Assembly (NCBI RefSeq): GCF_040784935.1 | Contig: NZ_CP160680.1 | Coordinates: forward strand, 4,941,802-5,005,801 | DNA from: Lewinella sp. LCG006 | GTDB lineage: Bacteria; Bacteroidota; Bacteroidia; Chitinophagales; Saprospiraceae | Length of the DNA stretch: 64,000 nt | Direction: 5' to 3' | In this document: positions 56,282 to 64,000 of the stretch, piece by piece | Position numbering within the stretch: the stretch's first letter is position 1 | Layout: each line of letters starts with the position of its first letter | Translations under genes and position numbers: made by a program | The notes under the pieces: model-generated | The model's input: the letters and a program-made list of their open reading frames with translations, nothing else | The model's database searches: none | Told to the model about the DNA's origin: nothing

Positions 56282-57133
56282 CTATTGTTCATAATGTTGC
56301 CAAAGCCAAAGGAGGCCATCCTTTTTGGTACTTTCAGGCATAAGAGGCAAATGCCTCAAGGTATATTTTTTTAATTCTTCAGCAGCTTGGGTCATTTCGT
56401 AGGCATTAAGCCCCCGATAAAGGAGGTAAGCTGCTGGGCCTAACCACTCGGGTGCAGCCACTTCAGGTTGTTGCCAGGGGGGAGCATGTTTTCGGTACCT
56501 ACCGAGCATGTCTTCGGCTCCATCTTGATCAGGAATCCAGGCTAACAAAGCGAGGGCATCATTAGCGGGCGAAAGTATTTCTTGCTCAAGATCAAAAGGT
56601 AACTCCCGGTACGTTTTCTTACGCTTATCCCAAAGTTGACGATCTGTTTCATAGACATAGACCTCCTTCAATTGGATCAATTGCTCCACCTGTGCTGGGG
56701 GTAGTGGCCATTTCAGTAATTGATCAGCAGCCCAGACCCAGGAAGCTTGTACTGCTGGTGAAATTTGAGGATGCAAGGACTTCCATTGGAGCAGGCCTGT
56801 CTCCTGAGGATCCAGTGTTTCGGATAGAAGGAGGTGGTAATGGCCCGTTTGGTCAATGAAAGTAGAAGCCTCATCAGCCAGCTGTGCAATGAGGCCAGCA
56901 AGTACCAGATCACTTAGTTGTAGCTGCGTTTGACGGTTTGATTTTAGTTGTTTCTGACAAAAAGCTTGAAAGCTTTGGGGGGCGAGTTTTACCCAGAGAA
57001 GGCCTGCACACATCCACTCGGCTAATCCAGTGGGCAAGGCGGTAGAAGGCTTACTTTCATGAAGTAATTCATTGATCCAGGTCAAGATGACCTCTTCCTT
57101 AATTATTGCCGTCTTGTCAGCGCTTTCCTTCAT
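56282..57133 (-). CDS. Uncharacterised 283-residue protein upstream of the GH13 gene
   Basis: Soluble, largely helical, Leu/Gln/Trp-rich, without signal peptide or recognised motif. Features: LPTGLAEWMCAGLLWVKLAPQSFQAF near the start, VQASWVWAADQLLKWPLPPAQVEQLI in the middle, and PEWLGPAAYLLYRGLNAYEMTQAAEELKKYTL towards the end. Co-oriented with the GH13 gene at a 29-bp spacing, and divergent from the di-haem peroxidase. Codon use is like that of neighbours, so it is a real gene; function unknown. Confidence 0.75.
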   Translation of the reverse strand: MKESADKTAIIKEEVILTWINELLHESKPSTALPTGLAEWMCAGLLWVKLAPQSFQAFCQKQLKSNRQTQLQLSDLVLAGLIAQLADEASTFIDQTGHYHLLLSETLDPQETGLLQWKSLHPQISPAVQASWVWAADQLLKWPLPPAQVEQLIQLKEVYVYETDRQLWDKRKKTYRELPFDLEQEILSPANDALALLAWIPDQDGAEDMLGRYRKHAPPWQQPEVAAPEWLGPAAYLLYRGLNAYEMTQAAEELKKYTLRHLPLMPESTKKDGLLWLWQHYEQ

Positions 57134-57277
57134 CGTAAATCAAAGATCAGGAAAAGTAACAGGAATTTTCTGCATTGGGAGAGGAAAGTGAAAGGGAGAT
57201 GGAAAAAAAGGAGAATTAGCTCAAAAACACATATTAATTAATTAGATTCGTGCTGTTGTTTCTAATAAAATGATTGC

Positions 57278-58618
57278 ATGAAAAATTTAAACATCATCGT
57301 GCTGCTGTCTATAGCACTTTGTTATTCAGCTTGTACAGCCGATAAAGACGAAAATCTTGATAGTGAGCTGCTTAAAGTTTTGAACGAAGCCGACCCCGTC
57401 AACGGAAAGGAAGGTTTCTTGCTACCCAAGAGTTTTGATTACAGTAGTATCCCACAAGATCCAGCCAATCCTATCACTGCTGAGAAAGTAACGCTTGGGC
57501 GTCTTCTATACCACGAAACTGGGATAGCTGTTGACCCTATGCACCCCGAAGGAGAGGGGACCTATTCTTGCGCATCCTGCCACTTTGCTAGTGCAGGCTT
57601 CCAGGCTGGGCGTTTTCAGGGAATTGGAGAAGGAGGAAGCGGGATCGGAGGAAATGGTCTCGATCGGCTACGCCTGGATACTTATCAGCCGGAAGAGCTG
57701 GATGTACAACCCATACGTTCACCTACTACCCTTAATGTGGCTTACCAGGAACTCATGCTTTGGAATGGCCAGTTTGGCGCAGGAGGCGATAATGTTGGAA
57801 CAGAAGAAGAGTGGGTTTATGACTCTCCATTGGCTGCCAACCACTTGGGCTATCAAGGGGTAGAAACGCAGGCTATTGCTGGGTTGAAAGTACACCGAAT
57901 GGATATCGAAGAGGCACTGATCGCCGATTTAGGTTACAAAAGTTTATTTGATGCCGCTTTTGCTGATTGGGTCAGTGCCGACCGCTACAGTAGAGAAACG
58001 GCTGGATTGGCGATTGCAGCCTATGAACGCACCTTACTTGCGAATCGTGCTCCTTTTCAACGCTACCTGGAAGGAAAGGAAAACGCCCTTTCACCTGCGG
58101 AAAAACGAGGAGCCATCCTGTTTTTTGGAGAGGCGAATTGTGTAAACTGCCATAATGGACCTGCATTGAGCAGCATGAGCTTCCACGCTTTTGGTATGAA
58201 AGACCTGGACCAATGTGGAGAAGAGGTTTTTAAAACTACGCCAAATGACGCTGCTCACCTGGGGCGGGGTGGTTTCACCAAAAGGGCTTCGGACAACTAT
58301 ATGTTCAAGACGCCCAGCCTTTACAATATGGCAGATTCTCCTTTTTATGGCCACGGAGCATCGTTTCGGAGTATTCGGGAAGTGGTTGAGTACAAAAACG
58401 GTGGTACCGCAGAAAATAGTAGGGTACCTTCAAATGCACTTAGTCCTTATTTTCAACCGTTGGGCTTGAGCCAGGGAGATATTGAGGACATTACGGCCTT
58501 CTTGGAGAATGCCCTTTACGATCCTGAATTACATCGCTATCAGCCGGAAATGGTTCTAAGCGGACAATGTTTCCCCAACAATGATACCCAATCTAGTGCT
58601 GATTTGAATTGTAATTAA
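57278..58618 (+). CDS. Di-haem cytochrome c peroxidase/MauG-family lipoprotein
   Basis: 446 residues. Lipoprotein signal with lipobox YSAC (Cys19). Two haem c sites: CASCH at 98-102 and CVNCH near 288-292, with PTTLNVAYQELMLWNGQFGAGG between them and FKTPSLYNMADSPFYGHGASFRSI after the second, as in bacterial cytochrome c peroxidases and MauG relatives. Periplasmic or outer-membrane-attached. It would reduce peroxide or oxidise an unidentified partner. A single-gene unit. Confidence 0.93.
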   Translation: MKNLNIIVLLSIALCYSACTADKDENLDSELLKVLNEADPVNGKEGFLLPKSFDYSSIPQDPANPITAEKVTLGRLLYHETGIAVDPMHPEGEGTYSCASCHFASAGFQAGRFQGIGEGGSGIGGNGLDRLRLDTYQPEELDVQPIRSPTTLNVAYQELMLWNGQFGAGGDNVGTEEEWVYDSPLAANHLGYQGVETQAIAGLKVHRMDIEEALIADLGYKSLFDAAFADWVSADRYSRETAGLAIAAYERTLLANRAPFQRYLEGKENALSPAEKRGAILFFGEANCVNCHNGPALSSMSFHAFGMKDLDQCGEEVFKTTPNDAAHLGRGGFTKRASDNYMFKTPSLYNMADSPFYGHGASFRSIREVVEYKNGGTAENSRVPSNALSPYFQPLGLSQGDIEDITAFLENALYDPELHRYQPEMVLSGQCFPNNDTQSSADLNCN

Positions 58619-58628
58619 TCGTCCGTCG

Positions 58629-59357
58629 CTAAAGATATACCACAGCGTGTTGAAGTGTTGCCCCATCCCAATCAATTTGGCGGTAGGCAATACGGTGATG
58701 GTCAACTGCAAAATGCTGCTGCCGCCAGTCAATCTGAAAATAGCAACTTGGTGTAACATGGACATCCAGGTTCTGCCATCGGACAGATTTTTCTACGTGG
58801 TAATGGCCCGTGAAAATACTGATGGGGTAGGGGTGTTCGGTAAGCAGCTTTAAGAGCGGTTCAGGTTCGCGCAAAGCGTAGCGGGAATCCATGTAAGGCA
58901 CACCCATTTTCAAAGGTGGATGATGCATAAATAAGCAGAGCGGGTGAGGGCGAGCTTGCAGATAAGCTTGTAACAATTGCAAAGTGGTGTCTTCTAACTG
59001 GCCCGACCCTGAGTCGAGCAGGACAATCGGTGGTTCTTCTGAACTAGAAGTAAGAAATAAAGTCTGGTGCTGTAATTTTTGCTGAAGATCAAAAACATCG
59101 AACATCATTTCCTGGTTGTCGTGGTTGCCAGGAATGACCAGGTAGTTAAGTTGTAAACCATCTAATTGCTGCTTGATCCATTGGTAAATTTCCACGTCAC
59201 CATCATGTAAACAAAGGTCACCGCTGATGACGAGTAAATCATGTGGAACCGCTTTGATGGCAGTCAATATTTTGATAAAGTTAGCTCTGATGTCAATTTC
59301 GAAGGGACGTTCTTCAGGCGTGCCGATGTGAAGATCGGTGATTTGAATAATTCTCAT
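58629..59357 (-). CDS. Calcineurin-like phosphoesterase (CpdA-type)
   Basis: 242 residues, cytoplasmic. Full metallophosphoesterase motif series: ITDLHIG (Asp8, His10), VISGDLCLHDGD, VIPGNHDNQ, LFMHHPP and FTGHYHVEKS. The closest known type is class III cyclic nucleotide phosphodiesterase (CpdA) of two-metal enzymes; the true substrate is not shown. Convergent with the peroxidase (10 bp between stops) and 50 bp downstream of the repressor gene. Confidence 0.92.
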   Translation of the reverse strand: MRIIQITDLHIGTPEERPFEIDIRANFIKILTAIKAVPHDLLVISGDLCLHDGDVEIYQWIKQQLDGLQLNYLVIPGNHDNQEMMFDVFDLQQKLQHQTLFLTSSSEEPPIVLLDSGSGQLEDTTLQLLQAYLQARPHPLCLFMHHPPLKMGVPYMDSRYALREPEPLLKLLTEHPYPISIFTGHYHVEKSVRWQNLDVHVTPSCYFQIDWRQQHFAVDHHRIAYRQIDWDGATLQHAVVYL

Positions 59358-59407
59358 AGGGCTTAATGGATTGACGGAAATTCCTGCTGTACAAGTCGTT
59401 CCCTTCC

Positions 59408-60130
59408 TTAACTAATAGCGTGACCTGTTAAACGACGTTTTACCCGCAAAACTTGTTTGATTTCTTCCAAATCCAATTGGTAAGGCTGGTAAACGCTGGT
59501 ATTGTCTGAAATAAGGAGCAGTTGGGTCACTTGTCCATCGGTTTTCAATTGCTGCACTCGCTTGACCACTACCACATCACTTACAATGACGTAAACTTCA
59601 TTGTCGCGAATAACGGGAAAACTGCCATCCAAGGGCCGCTCCAAAGCTTCACAGATGACTAAATCACCACTTGTAATCGTAGGCAACATACTGTCTCCGC
59701 TGACGGGGAAAGCCAGAAGCTCTCCTTCCATCCCTGGAATGCTAAAACCAGGTAACTCTTTAAAATAGGTGGGATCTTGAAAATCCAGGGCATATCCAGC
59801 CAGTGCTTTCTGTGGAACCAGGCGGATATTTTGGCGACCACTGCCGACGATTTCGCTGCTGTCGTTTCGATCATTATCAGAAGTATTGCGAAAAGGAGGT
59901 ACGTCGAGGCCAAACAAATAGTTGGCATCAATGTCAAATGTTTCGCATAATTGGTGGATTTGCTCTACCGTGAGGTTGCGCTTTCCTTGCAGGATACTAT
60001 TGATTACGTGGTTGTAGGTACCCAGATGTTTGGCTAAATCAGACTTGCCGCGGATCAGATGCTTGTCTTCTAAAATTTTATATATGTGCACAAACCGTTG
60101 ATTAACAACGCTATCTGAAAATTTGCTCAT
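59408..60130 (-). CDS. XRE-family repressor with S24 (LexA/CI-like) peptidase domain
   Basis: 240 residues. N-terminal HTH (KSDLAKHLGTYNHVINSILQGKRNLTVEQIHQLCETF, about 29-66) and C-terminal S24 peptidase with Ser147 in VSGDSMLPT and Lys190 in VVVVKRV. A plausible self-cleavage site Ala111-Gly112 (KALAGYA) precedes it, so it may be released by RecA-type signals or another stress. Divergent from the glucosaminidase gene, with a palindrome and direct repeats between them that look like its operator. Confidence 0.92.
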   Translation of the reverse strand: MSKFSDSVVNQRFVHIYKILEDKHLIRGKSDLAKHLGTYNHVINSILQGKRNLTVEQIHQLCETFDIDANYLFGLDVPPFRNTSDNDRNDSSEIVGSGRQNIRLVPQKALAGYALDFQDPTYFKELPGFSIPGMEGELLAFPVSGDSMLPTITSGDLVICEALERPLDGSFPVIRDNEVYVIVSDVVVVKRVQQLKTDGQVTQLLLISDNTSVYQPYQLDLEEIKQVLRVKRRLTGHAIS

Positions 60131-60156
60131 TTATTTTAAAATAAAAGTTTGAAAAA

Positions 60157-60190
60157 TTTTGCTTATAATAAACTTTGTGTTTTATATTTG
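60157..60190 (+). promoter_or_regulatory. Promoter of the glucosaminidase gene
   Basis: -33 element TTTTG (60157-60161) and -7 element TATATTTG (60183-60190), separated by 21 bp, both matching the Bacteroidota sigma consensus. The start of transcription would fall near 60197, giving a leader of about 75 bases that contains the operator-like repeats. Confidence 0.7.
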
Positions 60191-60200
60191 TAACGCAAGC

Positions 60201-60254
60201 AACAATAAGTTTTTGTTTTACCACAAAATATTGTCGCAATATAACAATAAGTTT
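60201..60254. promoter_or_regulatory. Operator-like repeats between repressor and glucosaminidase
   Basis: AACAATAAGTTT occurs at 60201-60212 and again at 60243-60254, exactly 42 bp apart (four helical turns). Between them lies the palindrome ATATTG-TCG-CAATAT (60228-60242). The position just downstream of the rightward promoter suits repression by the divergently encoded XRE/S24 protein. This is inference from layout. Confidence 0.5.
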
Positions 60255-60270
60255 CGCAAAATTCTCAGCC

Positions 60271-61125
60271 ATGAAATCAAATTCAACGCAGTATACCCCC
60301 CGGGGAGGGTACGAAGATCGACGACGCATGCAGCCCGGGCGCGAAACACCCATTGGTCCTATTATCAATTGGGCAGCCCTCTGGTCACGCATCTGGTTGT
60401 TTCTCAAGCGCTTAGTTGCAGAGCTCTGGTACCTGGTCAGCCGCCGACAACCAGTAAAGGCCCCGGCACGAGCTTCTCGAAATAATCAGAACGGCCCCGG
60501 CATTATTTTGTTTAGAAAGTGGTCACTACCTCTCTTTAAAGTTGCTGCAGCTTTGGCCTTGTTTTTTTATGTGATGCAAAGAGATATTCAGTTCTCTATT
60601 CAGATGAAAGCTCCTTTTGCACAGTCAACGGGCTACTCGGAAGAAGTAAGTCAGAATGGGATAGAAGCCATGGGCTTTGCTCAAACGGTAGGTTTAGGGA
60701 GCTCCTCTAAATCTGCGGCGAAATCGGAAGCACTTGATCTGAATGCGGTAGAGGATTACCTCGATCGTTTTGCCCAGGTTGCACAAACCGAGATGGAAAA
60801 GTATGGTATTCCCGCTTCCATCAAAATGGCTCAAGCTATTCTGGAAAGCCGTGCCGGTCAGGCAATGGACGCTAAAGTTGATAACAATCATTTTGGAAAG
60901 CCAATGGCTGGCCAACCCTACGAGTCGGCTTGGCGCAACTGGCGGGAACATAGCCTCCTCCTGGTCAATCGCCATCCTGATTTACTGAAGCATGATAAAG
61001 ATTTCCGCGCCTGGGCTCGTGGCCTCGAAAAGGCAGGCTACAACAAAAGCCCTAATTATGCGAATCAGTTGCTCGAAATTATTGATCGCTTTCACCTGGA
61101 GCAACTGGATGACCCGACTATTTGA
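60271..61125 (+). CDS. Membrane-anchored glucosaminidase (GH73/FlgJ-like)
   Basis: 284 residues from ATG 60271; the upstream in-frame extension lies in the promoter region and is rejected. A Pro/Arg-rich cytoplasmic N-terminus, one membrane segment (LFKVAAALALFFYVM, about 85-100), a linker, then the peptidoglycan-cleaving domain with the family motif IKMAQAILESRAGQAM (catalytic Glu192), NNHFGKPM, and YNKSPNYANQLLEIIDRF at the end. It cuts the glycan strand of peptidoglycan. Control by an adjacent S24 repressor would tie wall cleavage to stress. Confidence 0.88.
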   Translation: MKSNSTQYTPRGGYEDRRRMQPGRETPIGPIINWAALWSRIWLFLKRLVAELWYLVSRRQPVKAPARASRNNQNGPGIILFRKWSLPLFKVAAALALFFYVMQRDIQFSIQMKAPFAQSTGYSEEVSQNGIEAMGFAQTVGLGSSSKSAAKSEALDLNAVEDYLDRFAQVAQTEMEKYGIPASIKMAQAILESRAGQAMDAKVDNNHFGKPMAGQPYESAWRNWREHSLLLVNRHPDLLKHDKDFRAWARGLEKAGYNKSPNYANQLLEIIDRFHLEQLDDPTI

Positions 61126-61162
61126 ATCTAAATTTTATTGTTCTCCATTTTCTCAAAGTCGA

Positions 61163-61188
61163 CCGCCTCCAATGGGAGGCGGTTTTTT
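61163..61188 (+). terminator. Rho-independent terminator after the glucosaminidase gene
   Basis: Perfect stem CCGCCTCC-AATG-GGAGGCGG followed by TTTTTTA, 37 bp past the stop codon. Confidence 0.93.
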
Positions 61189-61213
61189 ATCTGTCATACG
61201 AAGGAAATGCTTG

Positions 61214-61221
61214 TACCTTTG
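61214..61221 (+). promoter_or_regulatory. -7 element immediately before the pseudouridine synthase start
   Basis: TACCTTTG matches TAnnTTTG and ends 4 bp before the ATG, after the upstream terminator. Transcription would begin at or next to the start codon, giving a leaderless or nearly leaderless mRNA. No clear -33 TTG. Confidence 0.5.
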
Positions 61222-61225
61222 TGCC

Positions 61226-61915
61226 ATGAATACAACCTTGTCTATCCTTTACCAAGACGAACACTTGGTGGTGATCAATAAACCCATCAACCTCCCCGTG
61301 CACAAGAGCCAAGGGATGGCCAATGATGCGCCTTACGTGACCAAATATTTGGGCCAGCAGCTGGACTGCTCCGTCTACAATGTTCACCGCCTTGATGCCA
61401 AAACTTCCGGCATTCTTTTATTGGCACGCTCTCCGGAAATGGCTACCCAGCTGACGGAGCAGTTTGCTCGCCGTGAAGTAAGCAAAGTTTATCATGCCCT
61501 GGTGAAAGGAAATCCTGGCGAAGGCATTTTTGATACCAAAGTGAAGAAGGCAAAACAGGGCAACAAAGCTGCCGCTGAAACCGCATATCGTACCCTCCGT
61601 ACCGTCTATACAGGCCTCGAACACAAAGGCGAAGAGAACCTCGCGATCAGCTTGGTGGAACTCATGCCCACCACTGGTCGCTGGCACCAATTGCGCCAAC
61701 ATTGCGCCCATAACCGCCACGATATTATTGGTGATGCCGAACACGGCGACTTCCCCCTCAATCGCCTCTTCGCGGAAATGATGGAGGAGAAGCGCCTGTA
61801 CCTTCACGCTTATTCGCTGAGTTTTGATCATCCCATCACGAAAGAACGCCTGACTTTTCAAGAGCCTACGCCAGTGGCGTTTGCGGTGCTATTGGATAGG
61901 TTGGAGGTGGGGTAG
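61226..61915 (+). CDS. RluA/TruC-family tRNA/rRNA pseudouridine synthase
   Basis: 229 residues from ATG 61226; an ORF extending upstream crosses the terminator and is rejected. Catalytic motif HRLDAKTSGILLLAR with Asp57, N-terminal ILYQDEHLVVINKP and the C-terminal TGRWHQLRQHCAHNRHDIIGDAEHG, as in RluA-type enzymes. The compact form without an S4 domain resembles TruC (tRNA U65), but the target RNA cannot be fixed from sequence. Confidence 0.93.
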   Translation: MNTTLSILYQDEHLVVINKPINLPVHKSQGMANDAPYVTKYLGQQLDCSVYNVHRLDAKTSGILLLARSPEMATQLTEQFARREVSKVYHALVKGNPGEGIFDTKVKKAKQGNKAAAETAYRTLRTVYTGLEHKGEENLAISLVELMPTTGRWHQLRQHCAHNRHDIIGDAEHGDFPLNRLFAEMMEEKRLYLHAYSLSFDHPITKERLTFQEPTPVAFAVLLDRLEVG

Positions 61916-61955
61916 TCTGTAGGGGGCATGCCTTCTCCGACACCAGGCTGTCCAC

Positions 61956-62014
61956 GCGCTGCTCCGCTCCGTAGGATCGGGTTTCAAACTCGATCCTATG
62001 GAGTGGAGCAGCGC
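61956..62014. repeat. REP-like palindrome, 24-bp arms (related copy 3)
   Basis: GCGCTGCTCCGCTCCGTAGG continues to 61979 and pairs with 61991-62014 (ends GGAGTGGAGCAGCGC) with two mismatches, around loop GGTTTCAAACT. It shares the CTCCGTAGG module and the position after a gene with the elements at 18004 and 43574. The surrounding 61916-62239 has no other gene; a TATTTTTG at 62151-62158 is a possible -7 element for the next gene. Confidence 0.8.
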
Positions 62015-62239
62015 AGCTAGTGTTGCGCCCTAAACTCACCTTAATTATGCACTTACATTCACGATGTATAGCAACGACGTTAGCATTGCCACAAAGGTCA
62101 AGGCCGAAGATCATAAACAAGAAGTACAGATAACAAGGGTATTCGATATTTATTTTTGGCCAATATTACTGCTTGTACTTACTTTTATATCCTGGTATTT
62201 AAGACCTGTAAACAGAAGCATCAATTCATCACTCGCCGT

Positions 62240-62830
62240 ATGAATAACAAAAAAATAATAGCCGTAGAAAGGTTTTTAAGCCGAGCCACCAAATGGCAAG
62301 AAGAAATGATCATGCTACGAGAGATCTGTCTCGATAGCGAACTGACCGAAGATTTTAAGTGGATGCATCCTTGTTATACCCTGGAAGGTAAAAATGTTGT
62401 GCTCATCCATGAGTTTAAGGCGTATTGCGCGCTGTTGTTCCACAAAGGTGTCTTGTTGAAAGATCCCAAGGGGCTGTTGATCCAACAGACGGAGAATGTG
62501 CAATCAGCACGTCAGCTCAGATTTACCAATTTGCAGCAAATCATAGATTTATCATCCACTATCCAATCCTACATTCTCGAAGCCATTGAGGTAGAAAAAG
62601 CTGGATTAGAAGTGGAAATGAAAAAGACTTCGGAATTTGAGATGCCCGATGAATTCCGAGAAACCCTAGCCAGTGATGCTGAATTGGCAACCGCCTTTGC
62701 TGCGCTAACCCCAGGCCGCCAAAGAGCTTACTTGCTGTATTTCTCCCAAGCAAAACAAGCCAAAACCCGGCAGACAAGAATCGAAAAATGCATCCCCAAA
62801 ATTTTCGAAGGAAAAGGACTGAATGATTAA
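62240..62830 (+). CDS. YdeI/DUF1801-like protein
   Basis: 196 residues from ATG 62240 (MNNKKIIAVERF); a TTG start at 62156 would overlap the probable promoter. The first half, WQEEMIMLREICLDSELTEDFKWMHPCYTLEGKNV, is a DUF1801/YdhG-type domain; the second half has the YdeI/OmpD-associated motif FAALTPGRQRAYLLYFSQAKQAKTRQTRIEKCIPKI. Small cytoplasmic proteins of this kind are widespread in Bacteroidota, without an agreed function. Confidence 0.88.
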   Translation: MNNKKIIAVERFLSRATKWQEEMIMLREICLDSELTEDFKWMHPCYTLEGKNVVLIHEFKAYCALLFHKGVLLKDPKGLLIQQTENVQSARQLRFTNLQQIIDLSSTIQSYILEAIEVEKAGLEVEMKKTSEFEMPDEFRETLASDAELATAFAALTPGRQRAYLLYFSQAKQAKTRQTRIEKCIPKIFEGKGLND

Positions 62831-62933
62831 TTAATGTGAGGCTTGCGGTATTGATCTCCAACACCCGGCCCGAAACCCAGCTACTTCGAACCACCAACCA
62901 TCTAACCAACAACCATCAACCAACTAACCAACC

Positions 62934-64000
62934 TTACTGCTTCAAATCCCTCCGTCTAACCTTCGTTCTGACCTTACGTTCTTTGGTCTTTTTAGTTCGT
63001 GGCCGTTTGATGCGGGTATTGGTTTTTTGTAGAATTGAACGGGCCGCACCGGGATTACTTTCCACGTTGGCTCGATTGGCGGTGCGGATGGCGTAGGTAT
63101 AAGTTTCGCCCACCGCAGTGGCATTGTCATAAAACTCCACTTTACGTTGATCACCGGCTGCTAAAGGTGTAATTGCCAAAATATTGGCGGGGTCTTCGAA
63201 ATCGCCTAGCTGCTGACCATTGAAGCGGTAAATGACATAATAATGGGCTTGTTGACGAACTCCGTCTATGCCTTTACCTGGGCGCCAGCGCAACCGTACG
63301 GCATCATTTTTCCATTTAGGACGAAGCAATTCGCTGGCAGCCAACTTGGGCAGTTCCAGCTCTGGACGTTCCTGCCACAGTGCCGGGTATTGGTAATAAG
63401 TACGTAAACTATCTTTTAACCGCAATGGGTTGGCCGAGATAGATTTAGCACTGAAAAAGGCACTCCCCAAGGTGCGGAAATTGCGCCGGTTGAGGTCAAT
63501 TTGTTTGGGGATTTCCCCTGGGTCATTCCACTCTACTACGGCATTATCGCCCACTTTGTAGGCTGCATGACCGATGTAGAGAGGCAGGTCTCGCGAGTTT
63601 TGGCTCCACCATTGTACCAGTGTTTGGTGATCAGCTGGCGCGTAACCAATACTCCAATAGATTTGCGGCATCACGTAATCCAGCCAGCCTTTGTTGATCC
63701 AGTTGAGTACATCAGCGTAGAGGTCATCGTACGAAGTGGCACCAGCTTTGGTGGCAGAACCTCCAGGAGCCTCGTCGCTTTTATTACGCCAGACGCCAAA
63801 AGGGCTTACCCCTAGCTGCACCGTGGGGCGTACGGATTTGATGCGTTGGTGCAGGGCCTGTACCAATTGGTCGGTATTGTTTCGCCGCCAATCCTTGATG
63901 TCTTTGTAGGGTTGTCCGTAAAACTTGAAAGTCATGCTATCGGGGAAGGGCGTATCTTTTACGGGATAGGGATAGAAGTAGTCGTCAATATGTATACCAT
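62934..64000 (-). CDS. GHL10 family 10 glycosylhydrolase, N-terminal part outside window
   Basis: The leftward frame is open through the right edge: upstream of the apparent ATG 63935 it reads GIHIDDYFYPYPVKDTPFPD, the conserved GHL10 (DUF187) region, so the real start lies beyond 64000. Further landmarks: VQLGVSPFGVWRN, TSYDDLYADVLNWINKGWLDYVMPQIYWSIG, LPLYIGHAAYKVGD. A fibronectin type III-like domain follows (VRLRWRPG ... YYVIYRFNG ... YTYAIRTANRAN). The tail of about 25 residues is very basic (KRPRTKKTKERKVRTK). Envelope-located, thought to act on peptidoglycan or other glycans; substrate unproven. Confidence 0.92.
   Translation of the reverse strand, partial: GIHIDDYFYPYPVKDTPFPDSMTFKFYGQPYKDIKDWRRNNTDQLVQALHQRIKSVRPTVQLGVSPFGVWRNKSDEAPGGSATKAGATSYDDLYADVLNWINKGWLDYVMPQIYWSIGYAPADHQTLVQWWSQNSRDLPLYIGHAAYKVGDNAVVEWNDPGEIPKQIDLNRRNFRTLGSAFFSAKSISANPLRLKDSLRTYYQYPALWQERPELELPKLAASELLRPKWKNDAVRLRWRPGKGIDGVRQQAHYYVIYRFNGQQLGDFEDPANILAITPLAAGDQRKVEFYDNATAVGETYTYAIRTANRANVESNPGAARSILQKTNTRIKRPRTKKTKERKVRTKVRRRDLKQ

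Noticed and set aside
60992-61225. Upstream extension of the pseudouridine synthase frame
   Set aside because: It overlaps the end of the glucosaminidase gene and a strong terminator; a -7 promoter element lies directly before ATG 61226.

Overview
The window looks like a chromosomal segment of a marine or soil Bacteroidota, most likely a Saprospiria/Lewinella-type bacterium (inference). The grounds are a SusC/SusD pair, several very large secreted proteins ending in type IX secretion (T9SS) sorting domains of both type A (YPNP-like) and type B (gliding-motility-associated C-terminal domain), TAnnTTTG-type -7 promoter elements, and near absence of Shine-Dalgarno sequences. No rRNA, tRNA or CRISPR array was recognised.

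Layout. 1-1930: leftward ilvC-ilvA (branched-chain amino acid synthesis; ilvA cut by the window edge). 2224-8637: a 2137-residue secreted protein made of about 18 repeats of about 113 residues, leftward. 9262-11913: a choice-of-anchor-L/T9SS type B protein. 12000-16950: a visibly AT-rich island holding a multi-pass membrane protein gene split by an IS630-family element, a translationally coupled 318-residue partner gene, a solo copy of the IS terminal repeat, and a decayed relic of an AraC regulator tail. 17022-17927: a retropepsin-fold protein lacking both catalytic Asp.

18155-39768 is a carbohydrate-utilisation locus. A divergent AraC regulator, SusC, SusD, a large secreted unrecognised catalytic-type protein with a LamG domain, and a five-LamG/two-Fn3 protein are followed by two GH130 enzymes, two MalFG-type ABC permeases, a lipoprotein with an (alpha/alpha)-barrel look, a MalK-type ATPase and, on the opposite strand, a sugar-binding lipoprotein. 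The proposed route is capture at the surface, TonB-dependent uptake by SusCD, periplasmic trimming, ABC import and cytoplasmic GH130 cleavage or phosphorolysis, probably of beta-mannosides. Combining a Sus system with an ABC sugar importer is uncommon in this phylum.

40159-42769: SelO plus two tandem MsrA-type proteins (redox repair). 42770-43750: repeat-rich intergenic DNA. 43758-51671: a 2637-residue T9SS type B adhesin-like protein. 51969-54509: CPBP protease, CdsA, Psd (membrane lipid synthesis). 54609-57133: a GH13 alpha-glucosidase with an upstream unknown protein. 57278-62830: di-haem peroxidase, phosphodiesterase, a XRE/S24 repressor divergent from a glucosaminidase, an RluA-type pseudouridine synthase and a YdeI-like protein. 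62934-64000: a GHL10 family 10 glycosylhydrolase cut by the right edge.

The intergenic regions hold at least two families of dispersed palindromic repeats. The most attractive candidate for something undescribed is the AT-rich island with its membrane protein/partner pair. The hybrid Sus-ABC locus comes second.
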